Of a stretch of DNA of 64,000 nucleotides, positions 34,128-42,216 are shown one piece after another. This DNA is from Methylovorus glucosotrophus (GTDB taxonomy: Bacteria > Pseudomonadota > Gammaproteobacteria > Burkholderiales > Methylophilaceae): NCBI RefSeq assembly GCF_009858335.1, contig NZ_VMSE01000001.1:1860001-1924000 (forward strand), read 5' to 3'. A model generated the notes under the pieces. That model was not told the origin of the DNA and made no database searches. It saw only the letters and a list, made by a program, of their open reading frames with translations. Each line of letters opens with the position of its first letter. Position 1 is the first letter of the stretch. A program made the position numbers and the translations under genes.

Positions 34128-36668
34128 TCAGGAGCGGTATCGGCTGCGCTGCTTGGTCTCTTTTGAAGCGGCATACACCCATGCCACGGTGCCAACTTCC
34201 ACTTTTTTTCGCTTGCTCTCGGTATCTTTGATGTAAGGCCTTGCCATACAGCCATAGCGGAGCGCGTCTGGGCCGTGATCCTCTAAATCGCTGTCAACAT
34301 CTTCTGCATCGTGCTCATCATGCTGCAGGGCTGGCAGCGTTCGTATAAGGTGGACGCAGGTCTCGAAAATGAACAGCATCGGGTTTCCGTCATCATCACC
34401 GTCGAGGCGGATTCTTACCTGCTCCCAGCCTGGCTTGCGTTTGTTATCGCCTGGGCGCCATTGCACTTTTTCTTTACGCATTGTCTCGGCAATGCTGATG
34501 CCGCCGTTCTCGCTGAAGATGGCAGGATCAGCGACACCCCAGCCACCCTGTGCTGTCGTTTCTTTACGGTCTTTGCGGTAAATCTCTTTCGCCACCTTGT
34601 CGGCGGTCATTTTCAAACCAACGTTCGGCTCACCTTCTTTCATGCCATAGTACTCACGATAGACAATCAGCGCTCCACGCGGGAAGGCTGGCAGCGTGCC
34701 ATCAGAAACGGCTATCCAATAGCACGCAAAAGGCTTTGCAGAGCCCCAGTCGAATGAGCGGTATTTCGTCCAGTGCGAAGGAATAGCCATGGGCTTTATA
34801 ACGTGGCGCTCTCGCTTGAATTCAGTAAAGAATGCCCCAGCCACAATATCCCAATCCCCCTCAAGCATCGCTCGAACCATCGCTTCGCTACCCAATCCAG
34901 CCAACTTGTCGGCATAATCTTCTTCCATGCTAGGGTTATCCTGAAGCTTGGCTGGAATGTACTGGCGAAGCATGCCGCCTTCTGTATTTGGCATGCGGCG
35001 GATCGTGAGTGGCGTCACATTATCGATAAATGCCATTTTCACCCAATGATGACCTATACCGCCTGGGTTGGCACCAGCCATCACCATGGGCAATCGCGCC
35101 CTATGTTCTTCGGGTATCAAGTCTTGAAGCGCGCCAAGGCGGCAGCGGCCGCGAAGGAATCGGTAAATGGTATCCGTGAAATGGGTTAGCTCATCTATCA
35201 ATAGGACGTGAATTTCAGCCCCCTGATATTTGAGCCGGTCTTTTTCGTGCTGGCAATGGCACAGGTGAATCTTGGAGCCATTCCAGAAGATGATCTGGTT
35301 ATCCGAGAGATTCAGCTTCACCCACTTGGAAACAATCATGTCGGCCAGCAGCGCAGGAAAGCTGGAAGGGCCCTCCATATGGTTTTTCCACAAGTCCTGA
35401 TAGGTGCGGCGGAATAGGTAAATCTGGATGCCTGGCACCAGCATTGCCCAAGCAATGGCCAGCACGCGCATCAGATGACTGTTATGCGTTGGCACCATGC
35501 CACGCCCAGCCAGAAAAAGATGGGAGGGCGAATCCACCTGAATACAGCGAACTGGCACGCTTTCGATTGCCTCTACCGACTTAACCATGCGCCATCGCTG
35601 CGTGCCGCGCTCTTGAGTAACCAATCTTTCCGCTTTGCGTCGCAGATGGAATACCTGCTTTGTCGTGGTGAATTTGACTCGATACTTTGGGCCGCAATCT
35701 TTGCCATTCAGACGCGCAACTCCCGTTCTGATCGTGGACTTAATGCCCAGAGAAGCTAGCAGCTCATGTACCGACTCAATAAGGGCACGATCACAGTTAT
35801 CAAACTCACAGGCTCCGCGCAGGTTGCAGGTGCCGTCTGTGTCCATCAGGCCTCTAAGCAACTCCATACGTTGGTGCTCAGAAGCTCGCAAATACACGGA
35901 TGGAATTTCTTTGCTCTGGATAATACCTAGCGCGCGAAGCTTACCCTGCAGGCCTAGAATGCCATACGCGTACTTGTTCGCTGGGCGCTTTCTCACTTCA
36001 TAGCCTCTTGCAGATATTTCATCAACTATCTGAGCATCGGCTGTCGCAATCGCACCCTGCCCCCTTGTGCCGTCGCCCAGCCAAACACCAAGAACATACG
36101 GATCAATAGGGAGAGAAATTTCATCCAGCGCGAGCCCTGGGCACACAACTATAGAATGATTCGTCCTTTTCCCAACCATCAATGACGCCGCCATTTGCTG
36201 GGTTGTAACTATTGAACCTGTTGGAGGGGGCAAATACTCAAACTCTCTACAGGCGTTCAGCTCTGCCATGTCATTTCGCTTGCCAGTGCCGCGCTTTGCC
36301 CTTGACTGCCTGCGAGCCTCTCTAAATGACTCAGTGCGCCTAGATAGCGCAGTACGCTCTGCATTACTGAATGTCAGCCACTGATGGCTAGCATCAGCAA
36401 TGATCTGCTCTCCGTCGCAGAAGGTGACCTGGTAACATGGCCGCCCGCTCATTATTTCAGTGGCAGCAACAACAGTGCATGGCTTTCCGCTTTCATCAAA
36501 AACGGCATCGCCTACTTGAATGGCGCCCATCGTCGTCCAGCCTGAAGGTGTTGGAATAGGCGTGTCAATTGCAAGCGCCTTTCCACCCCCCGCCGCCCCG
36601 CCATATAGGATTTCAGTTGCCTCGCTGTGAAATGCCAGCGATTGTTTCTCGTGCAGCTCCAGATCCAT
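34128..36668 (-). CDS. Terminase large subunit containing an intein
   Basis: The 846-aa precursor is a 480-aa terminase interrupted after residue 30. Joining the exteins restores the Walker A motif GGAAGGGK|SHLMR. The C-extein has Walker B (IHVLLIDELTHF), a motor coupling region and an RNase H-like nuclease with DWGSAKPFACYW, GVADPAIF and EDHGPDALRYGC supplying acidic residues. The protein pumps DNA into proheads and cuts it. Without protein splicing the ATPase cannot form. Starts 1 bp overlapping the small-subunit stop. Confidence 0.93.
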   Translation of the reverse strand: MDLELHEKQSLAFHSEATEILYGGAAGGGKALAIDTPIPTPSGWTTMGAIQVGDAVFDESGKPCTVVAATEIMSGRPCYQVTFCDGEQIIADASHQWLTFSNAERTALSRRTESFREARRQSRAKRGTGKRNDMAELNACREFEYLPPPTGSIVTTQQMAASLMVGKRTNHSIVVCPGLALDEISLPIDPYVLGVWLGDGTRGQGAIATADAQIVDEISARGYEVRKRPANKYAYGILGLQGKLRALGIIQSKEIPSVYLRASEHQRMELLRGLMDTDGTCNLRGACEFDNCDRALIESVHELLASLGIKSTIRTGVARLNGKDCGPKYRVKFTTTKQVFHLRRKAERLVTQERGTQRWRMVKSVEAIESVPVRCIQVDSPSHLFLAGRGMVPTHNSHLMRVLAIAWAMLVPGIQIYLFRRTYQDLWKNHMEGPSSFPALLADMIVSKWVKLNLSDNQIIFWNGSKIHLCHCQHEKDRLKYQGAEIHVLLIDELTHFTDTIYRFLRGRCRLGALQDLIPEEHRARLPMVMAGANPGGIGHHWVKMAFIDNVTPLTIRRMPNTEGGMLRQYIPAKLQDNPSMEEDYADKLAGLGSEAMVRAMLEGDWDIVAGAFFTEFKRERHVIKPMAIPSHWTKYRSFDWGSAKPFACYWIAVSDGTLPAFPRGALIVYREYYGMKEGEPNVGLKMTADKVAKEIYRKDRKETTAQGGWGVADPAIFSENGGISIAETMRKEKVQWRPGDNKRKPGWEQVRIRLDGDDDGNPMLFIFETCVHLIRTLPALQHDEHDAEDVDSDLEDHGPDALRYGCMARPYIKDTESKRKKVEVGTVAWVYAASKETKQRSRYRS
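35481..36578 (-). other. Class 3 intein with LAGLIDADG endonuclease in TerL
   Basis: 366 aa (precursor residues 31-396). It begins with Ala and ends THN before Ser+1. Block A is ALAIDTPIPTPSGW; block B ADASHQWLTF gives His65 and Trp67; block F VRCIQVDSPSHLFLAG gives Cys345; block G VPTHN gives Thr364. Trp, Cys and Thr form the WCT set that defines class 3 inteins, where the block F Cys attacks the N-junction in place of residue 1. The endonuclease motifs VLGVWLGDG and LRGLMDTDG keep their acidic residues. Confidence 0.92.
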
Positions 36669-37141
36669 TAACGCTTTCCGGTGGTGACGATATTGATTTG
36701 CGGGATAAGGTCTTTGCCGTCCTTGCCGGTGAGCTCCTGCTTTTCAGTCCACATGGCCAAGTGCTTTCCAAGTAGCTCAAAGCCTCGTAGTACATTTTTA
36801 GCATCGAATGTGAATGCAGGAGCAATCTCTCCAGTTGGGGTTTCGACAAGCACCCGCTCTCCAGAGCGATCAAAGACTGCTTCAGCTTGCCGACAACGCT
36901 CTATTGTTTCCACAATGCCTTTGATGACGTAATCCTGAGTAATCTCAGTCCGCTTTTCACGGTCTTTCATAAGTTCATCGACTTTACTTCTAACGCTAAC
37001 ATTGGCTAACAATCTGGCACCCTGCTCATTCGCCGTCTTCTCGCTATACCCAGCCCTGATAGCAGCCTGTGTTGCATTCAGATCGATGAGGTACTCCTGG
37101 ACAAACATTGCTTGCTTTGGTGTGAGTTTTTTCTCGGCCAT
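36668..37141 (-). CDS. Terminase small subunit
   Basis: 157 aa from ATG 37141, which has AGGAG upstream. The N-terminal LTPKQAMFVQEYLIDLNATQAAIRAGYSEKTA (read in two halves) is the DNA-binding HTH of the Terminase_2 family. It recognises the packaging site and loads the large subunit. The frame runs into the large subunit gene with overlapping stop and start. Confidence 0.9.
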   Translation of the reverse strand: MAEKKLTPKQAMFVQEYLIDLNATQAAIRAGYSEKTANEQGARLLANVSVRSKVDELMKDREKRTEITQDYVIKGIVETIERCRQAEAVFDRSGERVLVETPTGEIAPAFTFDAKNVLRGFELLGKHLAMWTEKQELTGKDGKDLIPQINIVTTGKR

Positions 37142-37145
37142 TCGC

Positions 37146-37412
37146 TTAAATCTCCTGTGACGATGTATCAACCGGCACCGTCATGCCGAACACCTTGGTG
37201 TATTGGATGGATTTGAAGACGTGTACGGGGTTATGCCCATCAATACGAACCCTGTTCATTTTTACCGTGCCCTGCTCGGCCATGCGCTGAAGTATCTTTA
37301 AAGCTGTCTTGGCCGGGATGCCTGCGCGGGTTGCAATCGCTGCGACTGGCTGCCATGTGGAAAGCAGCTGGTCTATCACGATCTGTTCATCTACCTTTTT
37401 AGCCTCGGCCAT
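37146..37412 (-). CDS. Small winged-helix-like protein
   Basis: 88 aa. IDQLLSTWQPVAAIATRAGIPAKTALKILQRMAEQG has the helix pattern of a winged HTH, followed by a beta wing (KMNRVRIDGHNPVHVF). It lies 4 bp before the terminase small subunit. It could be a DNA-binding regulator of late genes or a packaging accessory; the family is not recognised. Confidence 0.6.
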   Translation of the reverse strand: MAEAKKVDEQIVIDQLLSTWQPVAAIATRAGIPAKTALKILQRMAEQGTVKMNRVRIDGHNPVHVFKSIQYTKVFGMTVPVDTSSQEI

Positions 37413-37428
37413 ATTTCATCCCCTTTAT

Positions 37429-37599
37429 TCACACGCCTAAACGGCCCTTACCTGTTTGATTGACATACTCCCGGATCAAATACCAATGCACGCTGCTTTC
37501 GGGCCGAATTAAGTATCTTGCCGCCCGCGCTAATAGATTTTCTCGCCGGTAAAGCATGTGGTTTCTTTTCCTGGCTTGCTTCTGGTTTCTGTTCATCAT
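37429..37599 (-). CDS. Small basic hypothetical protein
   Basis: 56 aa, strongly basic (NRNQKQARKRNHMLYRREN). ATG 37599 with AAGGA upstream is preferred to a TTG eight codons earlier that overlaps the preceding gene. Possible nucleic-acid binder; nothing more can be said. Confidence 0.5.
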   Translation of the reverse strand: MMNRNQKQARKRNHMLYRRENLLARAARYLIRPESSVHWYLIREYVNQTGKGRLGV

Positions 37600-37619
37600 T
37601 TGTTCCTTGGTGGATGAGC

Positions 37620-37952
37620 TCAAATCTCACGTACCTCGCGCCCCATCAACTTCATGAGCTTGCGCTTGATGATGTAATCTTTGGTCTTCACCCCTTTGGT
37701 GTCCTCAATAACCTGCTGGCCATTCTCGGTGTAGACGAAATCGGCGATGTACTTGACGGCGAGCTCCTTGCGCATGCCGCCCTTTTGCGGCGGTACCAGC
37801 TCAAAGGCAACCTGAAGCTGCAAGTCTTTGATCAGGCCCGCACGCTCCAGTAACTTCAGTTCACCGTAGCGTTTCGCCTCTTTCTTGCTGTCGAACTTGA
37901 TCCCATCAATCTCGACGCGGATGTTGTTGTATTTGAATCGGGCGCTCACCAT
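37620..37952 (-). CDS. DUF1064 family nuclease-like protein
   Basis: 110 aa. It matches DUF1064: GIKFDSKKEAKRYGEL, then LQLQVAFELVPP, YIADFVYTENGQQVIEDTKG and DYIIKRKLMK. The E-x..D-x..E-D-x-K layout is that of a PD-(D/E)xK nuclease, and the family is often proposed to resolve junctions in phage DNA. It overlaps its upstream neighbour by 7 bp. Confidence 0.82.
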   Translation of the reverse strand: MVSARFKYNNIRVEIDGIKFDSKKEAKRYGELKLLERAGLIKDLQLQVAFELVPPQKGGMRKELAVKYIADFVYTENGQQVIEDTKGVKTKDYIIKRKLMKLMGREVREI

Positions 37953-38155
37953 TCCACCTTTGCTGGCTCTTCGGCCTGATGCTCAGCAACATGGATGACT
38001 TCGCCAGTCAGGTGGTGCTTAACGACTGCCCGTTTTTTATTCACCGAGTCTCCGTAGATGTTTGCCCAATAAACAGCCGCGTAACGGTGCATAGGCAAGT
38101 GAGGCTCTTTAACGACGCCATCAACTTCAATAACCCAAACCTTGTTGCTGCTCAT
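37946..38155 (-). CDS. Hypothetical protein
   Basis: 69 aa, probably one beta-alpha-beta unit (KVWVIEVDGVVKEPHLPMHRYAAVYWANIYGD). It is translationally coupled at both ends. No family recognised. Confidence 0.55.
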   Translation of the reverse strand: MSSNKVWVIEVDGVVKEPHLPMHRYAAVYWANIYGDSVNKKRAVVKHHLTGEVIHVAEHQAEEPAKVEW

Positions 38156-38493
38156 GCCACCACCTTTTCTGATTGGTACCCAACCTCATCCAGCCAGCCG
38201 TTTTTCTCATACAGCGCGAAAGTCCGTGCCCGGCCCTCATCAAACAGGCGCACGGCCTCGGCGCGTGGCAGGACCATGCCAGCCTGGCCGTCATAGACCA
38301 TGTGGCAGTGGTGACAGCTGGCCACGTGCTGATCATCAGCGGCCTTGATCCCCTTCCCTTTGCCGTGCGCGCCCTGGTTGCTATGGGCTGGCTCACAGCC
38401 GTCAACGGCATAGCCGGTGCAATCAGGCAGGCGGAACTGGCACTCGTTGATGCGGTGGGCGAGGTTCAGGAGCTTGCGATTGCGGAGAATCAT
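38152..38493 (-). CDS. DUF1364-like HNH/zinc-finger nuclease protein
   Basis: 113 aa. Cysteine and histidine pairs (ECQFRLPDCTGY, CEPAHSNQGAHG, VASCHHCHMVYDG) follow the pattern of the DUF1364 phage family, which resembles HNH nucleases with a structural zinc. Phage versions lie in the nin-like region between replication and late genes, as here. Confidence 0.75.
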   Translation of the reverse strand: MILRNRKLLNLAHRINECQFRLPDCTGYAVDGCEPAHSNQGAHGKGKGIKAADDQHVASCHHCHMVYDGQAGMVLPRAEAVRLFDEGRARTFALYEKNGWLDEVGYQSEKVVA

Positions 38494-39740
38494 GCTGCAG
38501 CCTCCAGTTCCATCAATTCCGATACGGCCTGAATCCGGCTACCAATCCAGTGCATGCAGGGTACGGCCATGGAGTTGCCCAAGGCTTTGTAGCGCGGGCC
38601 GTCAGCTGCTGGTTTGTTCCTAAATGGGATAAGGGTGTAATCGTCTTGGAAGCCCTGCAGGCGTTCGCACTCGCGAGGGGTGAGGCGGCGGACTTGCATG
38701 GCCGACATAACTGCGTGCTTGTCGCCCTTTGTCAGGGTAAACATAGGATCATTTGCACCGCCAATGCCCATGCCATGACCTTTTCCTGACTGGTTGCCGC
38801 TTCCGTCCGTGCCTGCATGACGTGTGGCCATGTCATTAATTGGGAGGACTGTGACAAGGCCATGCTCATCTTTGTAGCCGCTATGTGCATCACCATTGCT
38901 GGTCTTATTTGGAGCGACTTGCGCAATATATGGTGCTTCATGGTTGCAGTTCAGCGTCGGCGCCATGTCATCACCGATTTCGGCACCGGCCTGACCGGTT
39001 GCAACGCATAGAGTTGCAATCATGTGACCGCAAGCAGCATCTTGCGCGCCTGCGCTTCTTCCTGTTCTTGCTCCGATAGTTCCTGCGACAAAATGGCCTG
39101 CCGCTGCTCCCTCAGGTCTTCCTCCAGCGCCACCGCTGAAAGCGCCCGCTGTAATTGCTCCGGCAACGTCTTGCCCCGCTTGTCGGCTCGGCGCAGGATG
39201 CCCCTGCAGGCTGTGGCGCTCAAAAAGTACCGCTGCGGCAGGTCTCCAGTCTCCAAGATATCCGACAACGAACACACGGCGGCGGCGCTGGGCCACTCCG
39301 AAGTATTGAGCGTCAAGAACTCGGTAGGCGAACCCATACCCGAGTTCGCCCAGCATCCCGAGGAAGGTGCCAAAATCCCGTCCTTTGTTGCTGGACAAGA
39401 CGCCGGGGACGTTCTCCCAAACCAGCCAGGCGGGCCCAAGTCTGCGAGCAAGCGCACCGAACTCAAGCATGAGGTTGCCACGCGGGTCATCCAGTCCAGC
39501 TCTGAGTCCCGCGACTGAGAAGGATTGGCATGGGGTTCCTCCGACGAGAAGATCGATAGCTGCATATTGGCCTTTCTGGATAGTTGTAAAATCCCCGTGC
39601 AATGGCACGTCCGGATAGTGGTGCGCCAGCACGGCGCGGGGGAAAGCCTCAATCTCTGAGAAAAATGCAGGCTTCCAGCCGAGACCGTGCCAGGCAGCTG
39701 TGGCCGCCTCAATTCCTGAACAAACGGATCCGTAGATCAT
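38490..39740 (-). CDS. DNA cytosine-5 methyltransferase
   Basis: 416 aa with the C5-methylase motifs in order: SVCSGIEAATAAWHGLG (I), GGTPCQSFSVAG (IV, with catalytic PC), VWENVPGVLSS (VI), VAQRRRRVFVVG (VIII), a long target-recognition segment at about residues 190-330 and PRYKALGNSMAVP (X). It uses SAM to methylate cytosine in DNA. No restriction enzyme is adjacent, so it probably protects phage DNA from host restriction. Confidence 0.92.
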   Translation of the reverse strand: MIYGSVCSGIEAATAAWHGLGWKPAFFSEIEAFPRAVLAHHYPDVPLHGDFTTIQKGQYAAIDLLVGGTPCQSFSVAGLRAGLDDPRGNLMLEFGALARRLGPAWLVWENVPGVLSSNKGRDFGTFLGMLGELGYGFAYRVLDAQYFGVAQRRRRVFVVGYLGDWRPAAAVLFERHSLQGHPAPSRQAGQDVAGAITAGAFSGGAGGRPEGAAAGHFVAGTIGARTGRSAGAQDAACGHMIATLCVATGQAGAEIGDDMAPTLNCNHEAPYIAQVAPNKTSNGDAHSGYKDEHGLVTVLPINDMATRHAGTDGSGNQSGKGHGMGIGGANDPMFTLTKGDKHAVMSAMQVRRLTPRECERLQGFQDDYTLIPFRNKPAADGPRYKALGNSMAVPCMHWIGSRIQAVSELMELEAAA

Positions 39741-40189
39741 GCTGCTGCCCTCTGCTTGTTCTGATCCTGATAAAAAGCCTTTGCCTCAGCGGCGCATACC
39801 GCCAGCAGCTCAGTTGGCTGCCTGATCCAAAATTCACGGTTGTAGACGACCATCTGGCGGAGCTTGTCCAGCTCTTCGGCGGAAACGCCCCACTTGCCGG
39901 TGCGCTCCCAGCGCTTCTGAATGCTCACAATGGCGGGCTTGAATTCCTTCTCAGCATGGAGAAGTGCATAGCGGCGCTCATCGCTGGATTGCCCGGCGAT
40001 CAGTAGCAGGTTGAGCATGTCCTGCAAGGCCATGAAATCATCGTCGGTTGGCGTGCCATGGGCGAAGACATTCACATGGCGCCACTCACGCGATTCAAGT
40101 TTGGTTTCCTCTATGCCGCGCATGACCAGAATGGGAGCCTTGGGCTTGAGGCCGTAATTGACGTTGCGCTTTTTGCCGCGTTTTTTCAT
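39737..40189 (-). CDS. Hypothetical phage protein
   Basis: 150 aa, highly basic at its start (KKRGKKRNVNYGLKPKAP), then helical (DDDFMALQDMLNLLLIAG, LHAEKEFKPAIVSIQKRW). It is coupled to both methyltransferase genes by 4-bp overlaps. No known domain recognised. Confidence 0.6.
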   Translation of the reverse strand: MKKRGKKRNVNYGLKPKAPILVMRGIEETKLESREWRHVNVFAHGTPTDDDFMALQDMLNLLLIAGQSSDERRYALLHAEKEFKPAIVSIQKRWERTGKWGVSAEELDKLRQMVVYNREFWIRQPTELLAVCAAEAKAFYQDQNKQRAAA

Positions 40190-40866
40190 AGCAGTGACTC
40201 CTGCTTAAACTCGTCGCGCTCTACCTGATCGTAAGCATCGCCAAACATGGATACTTGCGCCGTCTGCTTGCGTATGCGATTGCATGCAGCTTGGTAGTAG
40301 TCAGGATCAAGCTCGCAGCCTACAAACTCATAGCCCATGTAATGCGCGGCAATCGCGCTTGAACCGCTACCAAGGTGAGTGTCTAGGATTCGCTGGCCCG
40401 GCTTCGCATAGTTGGTCAGCAGCCATTCATAGAGCTTTACTGGCTTTTGGGTTGGGTGAATACGTTCAGCATCTGCATTTTGTGGACGTTGATAATATGT
40501 TTTCGCCGATGCCTCAAATGATGTCCAAGCAAATTCACAACTTGCAAAGCTAACGCTTTCTGGTTGCTGTTTATCCCAAATCAAAAAACATCTCGTTGGT
40601 GGAAGGTCGAAATAATTTCCACCCCAAATAATTTGTTGCAATGAAATCCTCTTTAACTCATTGAAATATTCAATCGATGGCAAATATGAATCCCAATCCT
40701 TCCCCTTCCCGCCATAATGTCCAAGGCGTCCACTACTGTTAATATCTATCCCATAAGGCGGATCAACAATCGCCAGATCAAACGCCTTGTCAGGTAGCGT
40801 AGCCATGTACTCCATGCAATCGCCTAGGTACAAAGTAGACTTTCCTATTTGCGTGCTTTCCATCAT
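40186..40866 (-). CDS. DNA N6-adenine (or N4-cytosine) methyltransferase
   Basis: 226 aa from ATG 40866, which has AGGAG upstream and overlaps the preceding stop as ATGATG. The catalytic motif LAIVDPPYGIDI comes first, and the SAM-binding ILDTHLGSGSSAIAAH comes near the end, the beta-class order. DPPY favours adenine as target. The sequence resembles phage orphan methylases that counter restriction or set regulation. Confidence 0.88.
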   Translation of the reverse strand: MMESTQIGKSTLYLGDCMEYMATLPDKAFDLAIVDPPYGIDINSSGRLGHYGGKGKDWDSYLPSIEYFNELKRISLQQIIWGGNYFDLPPTRCFLIWDKQQPESVSFASCEFAWTSFEASAKTYYQRPQNADAERIHPTQKPVKLYEWLLTNYAKPGQRILDTHLGSGSSAIAAHYMGYEFVGCELDPDYYQAACNRIRKQTAQVSMFGDAYDQVERDEFKQESLL

Positions 40867-41384
40867 TCCCCAAACTCCTGCAGAATCGAATCCATCATTT
40901 CGGCCCGGCCCTGCTCGTTCAGGTGTGGCCATAGGTATTTCATTGCATGCTCGCCGCGAAGGAAGGCCATAGCGCTTTCATGAAACTCACGCATTGCGCC
41001 CTCTTCCAGCTCTGAGTAGCTGATTGACTTCGGCACGGGGATAACGCCACCTTTGGCGCCGGCCATCCAGGTAACGAACCCGCTGCCGATTTTCAGCCAG
41101 TCGCGGAACATCTCGAATTGCTCAATTCGCTGCTGCCCGTCGAATACGGCCTGCTCGATTGCCATGTGGCGGCGATGAAACTTCCCACTGCGCGCTTTAT
41201 GGGTAGTGATGGTCGCCATTTCGCCTGGCTCCATGGCTAAAAACCCGTTCCAAAAGCGGCGCCACCTTTTTTTCCCCAGCTCGCCTACGCCGTCGATGAT
41301 CCCGAAAATCACAGCGCGCACGGCCTCAGCCTGCTCCGGGGTGATCTTCTGGCCTGGCTTACGGAATAATTGGATTTCAGGCAT
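40863..41384 (-). CDS. DUF1367 family phage protein
   Basis: 173 aa from ATG 41384 (MPEIQLFRKPG). GEMATITTHKARSGKFHRRHMA and the C-terminal half with PVPKSISYSELEEGAM-REFHESAMAFL (in segments) match DUF1367, common in lambdoid nin-like regions. Function is not established. Its start overlaps the stop of the zinc-finger gene upstream (ATGCCTGA). Confidence 0.75.
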   Translation of the reverse strand: MPEIQLFRKPGQKITPEQAEAVRAVIFGIIDGVGELGKKRWRRFWNGFLAMEPGEMATITTHKARSGKFHRRHMAIEQAVFDGQQRIEQFEMFRDWLKIGSGFVTWMAGAKGGVIPVPKSISYSELEEGAMREFHESAMAFLRGEHAMKYLWPHLNEQGRAEMMDSILQEFGE

Positions 41385-41556
41385 CAGATTGAATCTCCGC
41401 AATAAGCTGATCCATGGCAGGCTTTCCGTGCTGGGTGCGATAGACCTGCAACCACCGGCGCTTGTACCAGTCCGGGAGCATGCGCAACCAGCGCACCAAG
41501 CACGCCCGGCAGTTCATGTTGAAGGTGTATTTCTTTTGGCAGCATGGGCATGGCAC
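41377..41556 (-). CDS. Small zinc-finger protein (GTG start)
   Basis: 59 aa beginning at GTG that directly follows the upstream TGA (TGAGTG). The N-terminus MPCPCCQKKYTFNMNCRAC has a CxxC pair repeated (C3/C6 and C16/C19), fitting a zinc ribbon; the rest is basic and aromatic (RWLRMLPDWYKRRWLQVYRT). Coupling at both ends and an intact frame support it. Easily missed because of the GTG. Confidence 0.65.
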   Translation of the reverse strand: MPCPCCQKKYTFNMNCRACLVRWLRMLPDWYKRRWLQVYRTQHGKPAMDQLIAEIQSDA

Positions 41557-42216
41557 TCACACACCCACCTTGGCGCGGACATCTGCCAGCTTCGAGCGTG
41601 CGGCCTGTTTCTGCTCATCGGTGAGATCAGCCTTGCCGCTCAACATCTTCATGGACGGCAGGGCATTCACGATGGCGCCGGCAATGGGTGGTGGTAACAA
41701 TGCGGCTGCATGGCTGGGACTGATACGTCCACGTGCCACGGCATCATCAAGCGCCTGCTTGCGGCCTTCTGGTTCGTGGCCTAGGCTGGGGAACCATTGC
41801 GGAGCAATTCCCTTCAGTTTGTTCTGGCTAACAATACGGTTGTAGGCGTCCTTGAATGCCATGCGCGCGGCGATCATGTCACCCTCTTCAATCAGCGGAT
41901 GTGCAATTCCCATGGCGTCGGCAATCTCAGAATTAAGCACTGCGCTGGCATTTTCGTCATGGGGGTACATTGCCCATGCCTCGTCAGCACCTGGACGGCC
42001 ATCGGGACTCAGATTGTCAATTTCCCGCTGGATGCCGGCCTGGTTAAATCTTGGCTGATTCAGACGGACGTTTCGCAATGCGTTCTCCATCAGGCCAATG
42101 TCGTATTGCTGAAAGTCCTTGGCCATGTATGCCAGCGCCACGCCAGACAGCTCGTACCCCATGAGCTCGGCAGTGGCAGCCAGCATCTGAACCAGCTTCG
42201 TTTGGTTTTCGTTCAT
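41557..42216 (-). CDS. Replication accessory protein candidate
   Basis: 219 aa from ATG 42216, which has GGAGAGG upstream and overlaps the replication gene's stop (ATGA). Conserved phage segments include GRPGADEAWAMYPHDE, EEGDMIAARMAFKDAYNRIV and WFPSLGHEPEGRKQAL. It occupies the position of lambda P after an O-like gene, so a helicase-loading role is possible, but no AAA motif is seen. Confidence 0.6.
   Translation of the reverse strand: MNENQTKLVQMLAATAELMGYELSGVALAYMAKDFQQYDIGLMENALRNVRLNQPRFNQAGIQREIDNLSPDGRPGADEAWAMYPHDENASAVLNSEIADAMGIAHPLIEEGDMIAARMAFKDAYNRIVSQNKLKGIAPQWFPSLGHEPEGRKQALDDAVARGRISPSHAAALLPPPIAGAIVNALPSMKMLSGKADLTDEQKQAARSKLADVRAKVGV

Noticed and set aside
34311..35189. 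Plus-strand ORFs across the terminase
   Set aside because: They oppose a fully recognisable terminase and intein.
37448..37630. 60-aa minus-strand ORF
   Set aside because: Overlaps the 56-aa frame at 37429-37599 that has the better start signal.
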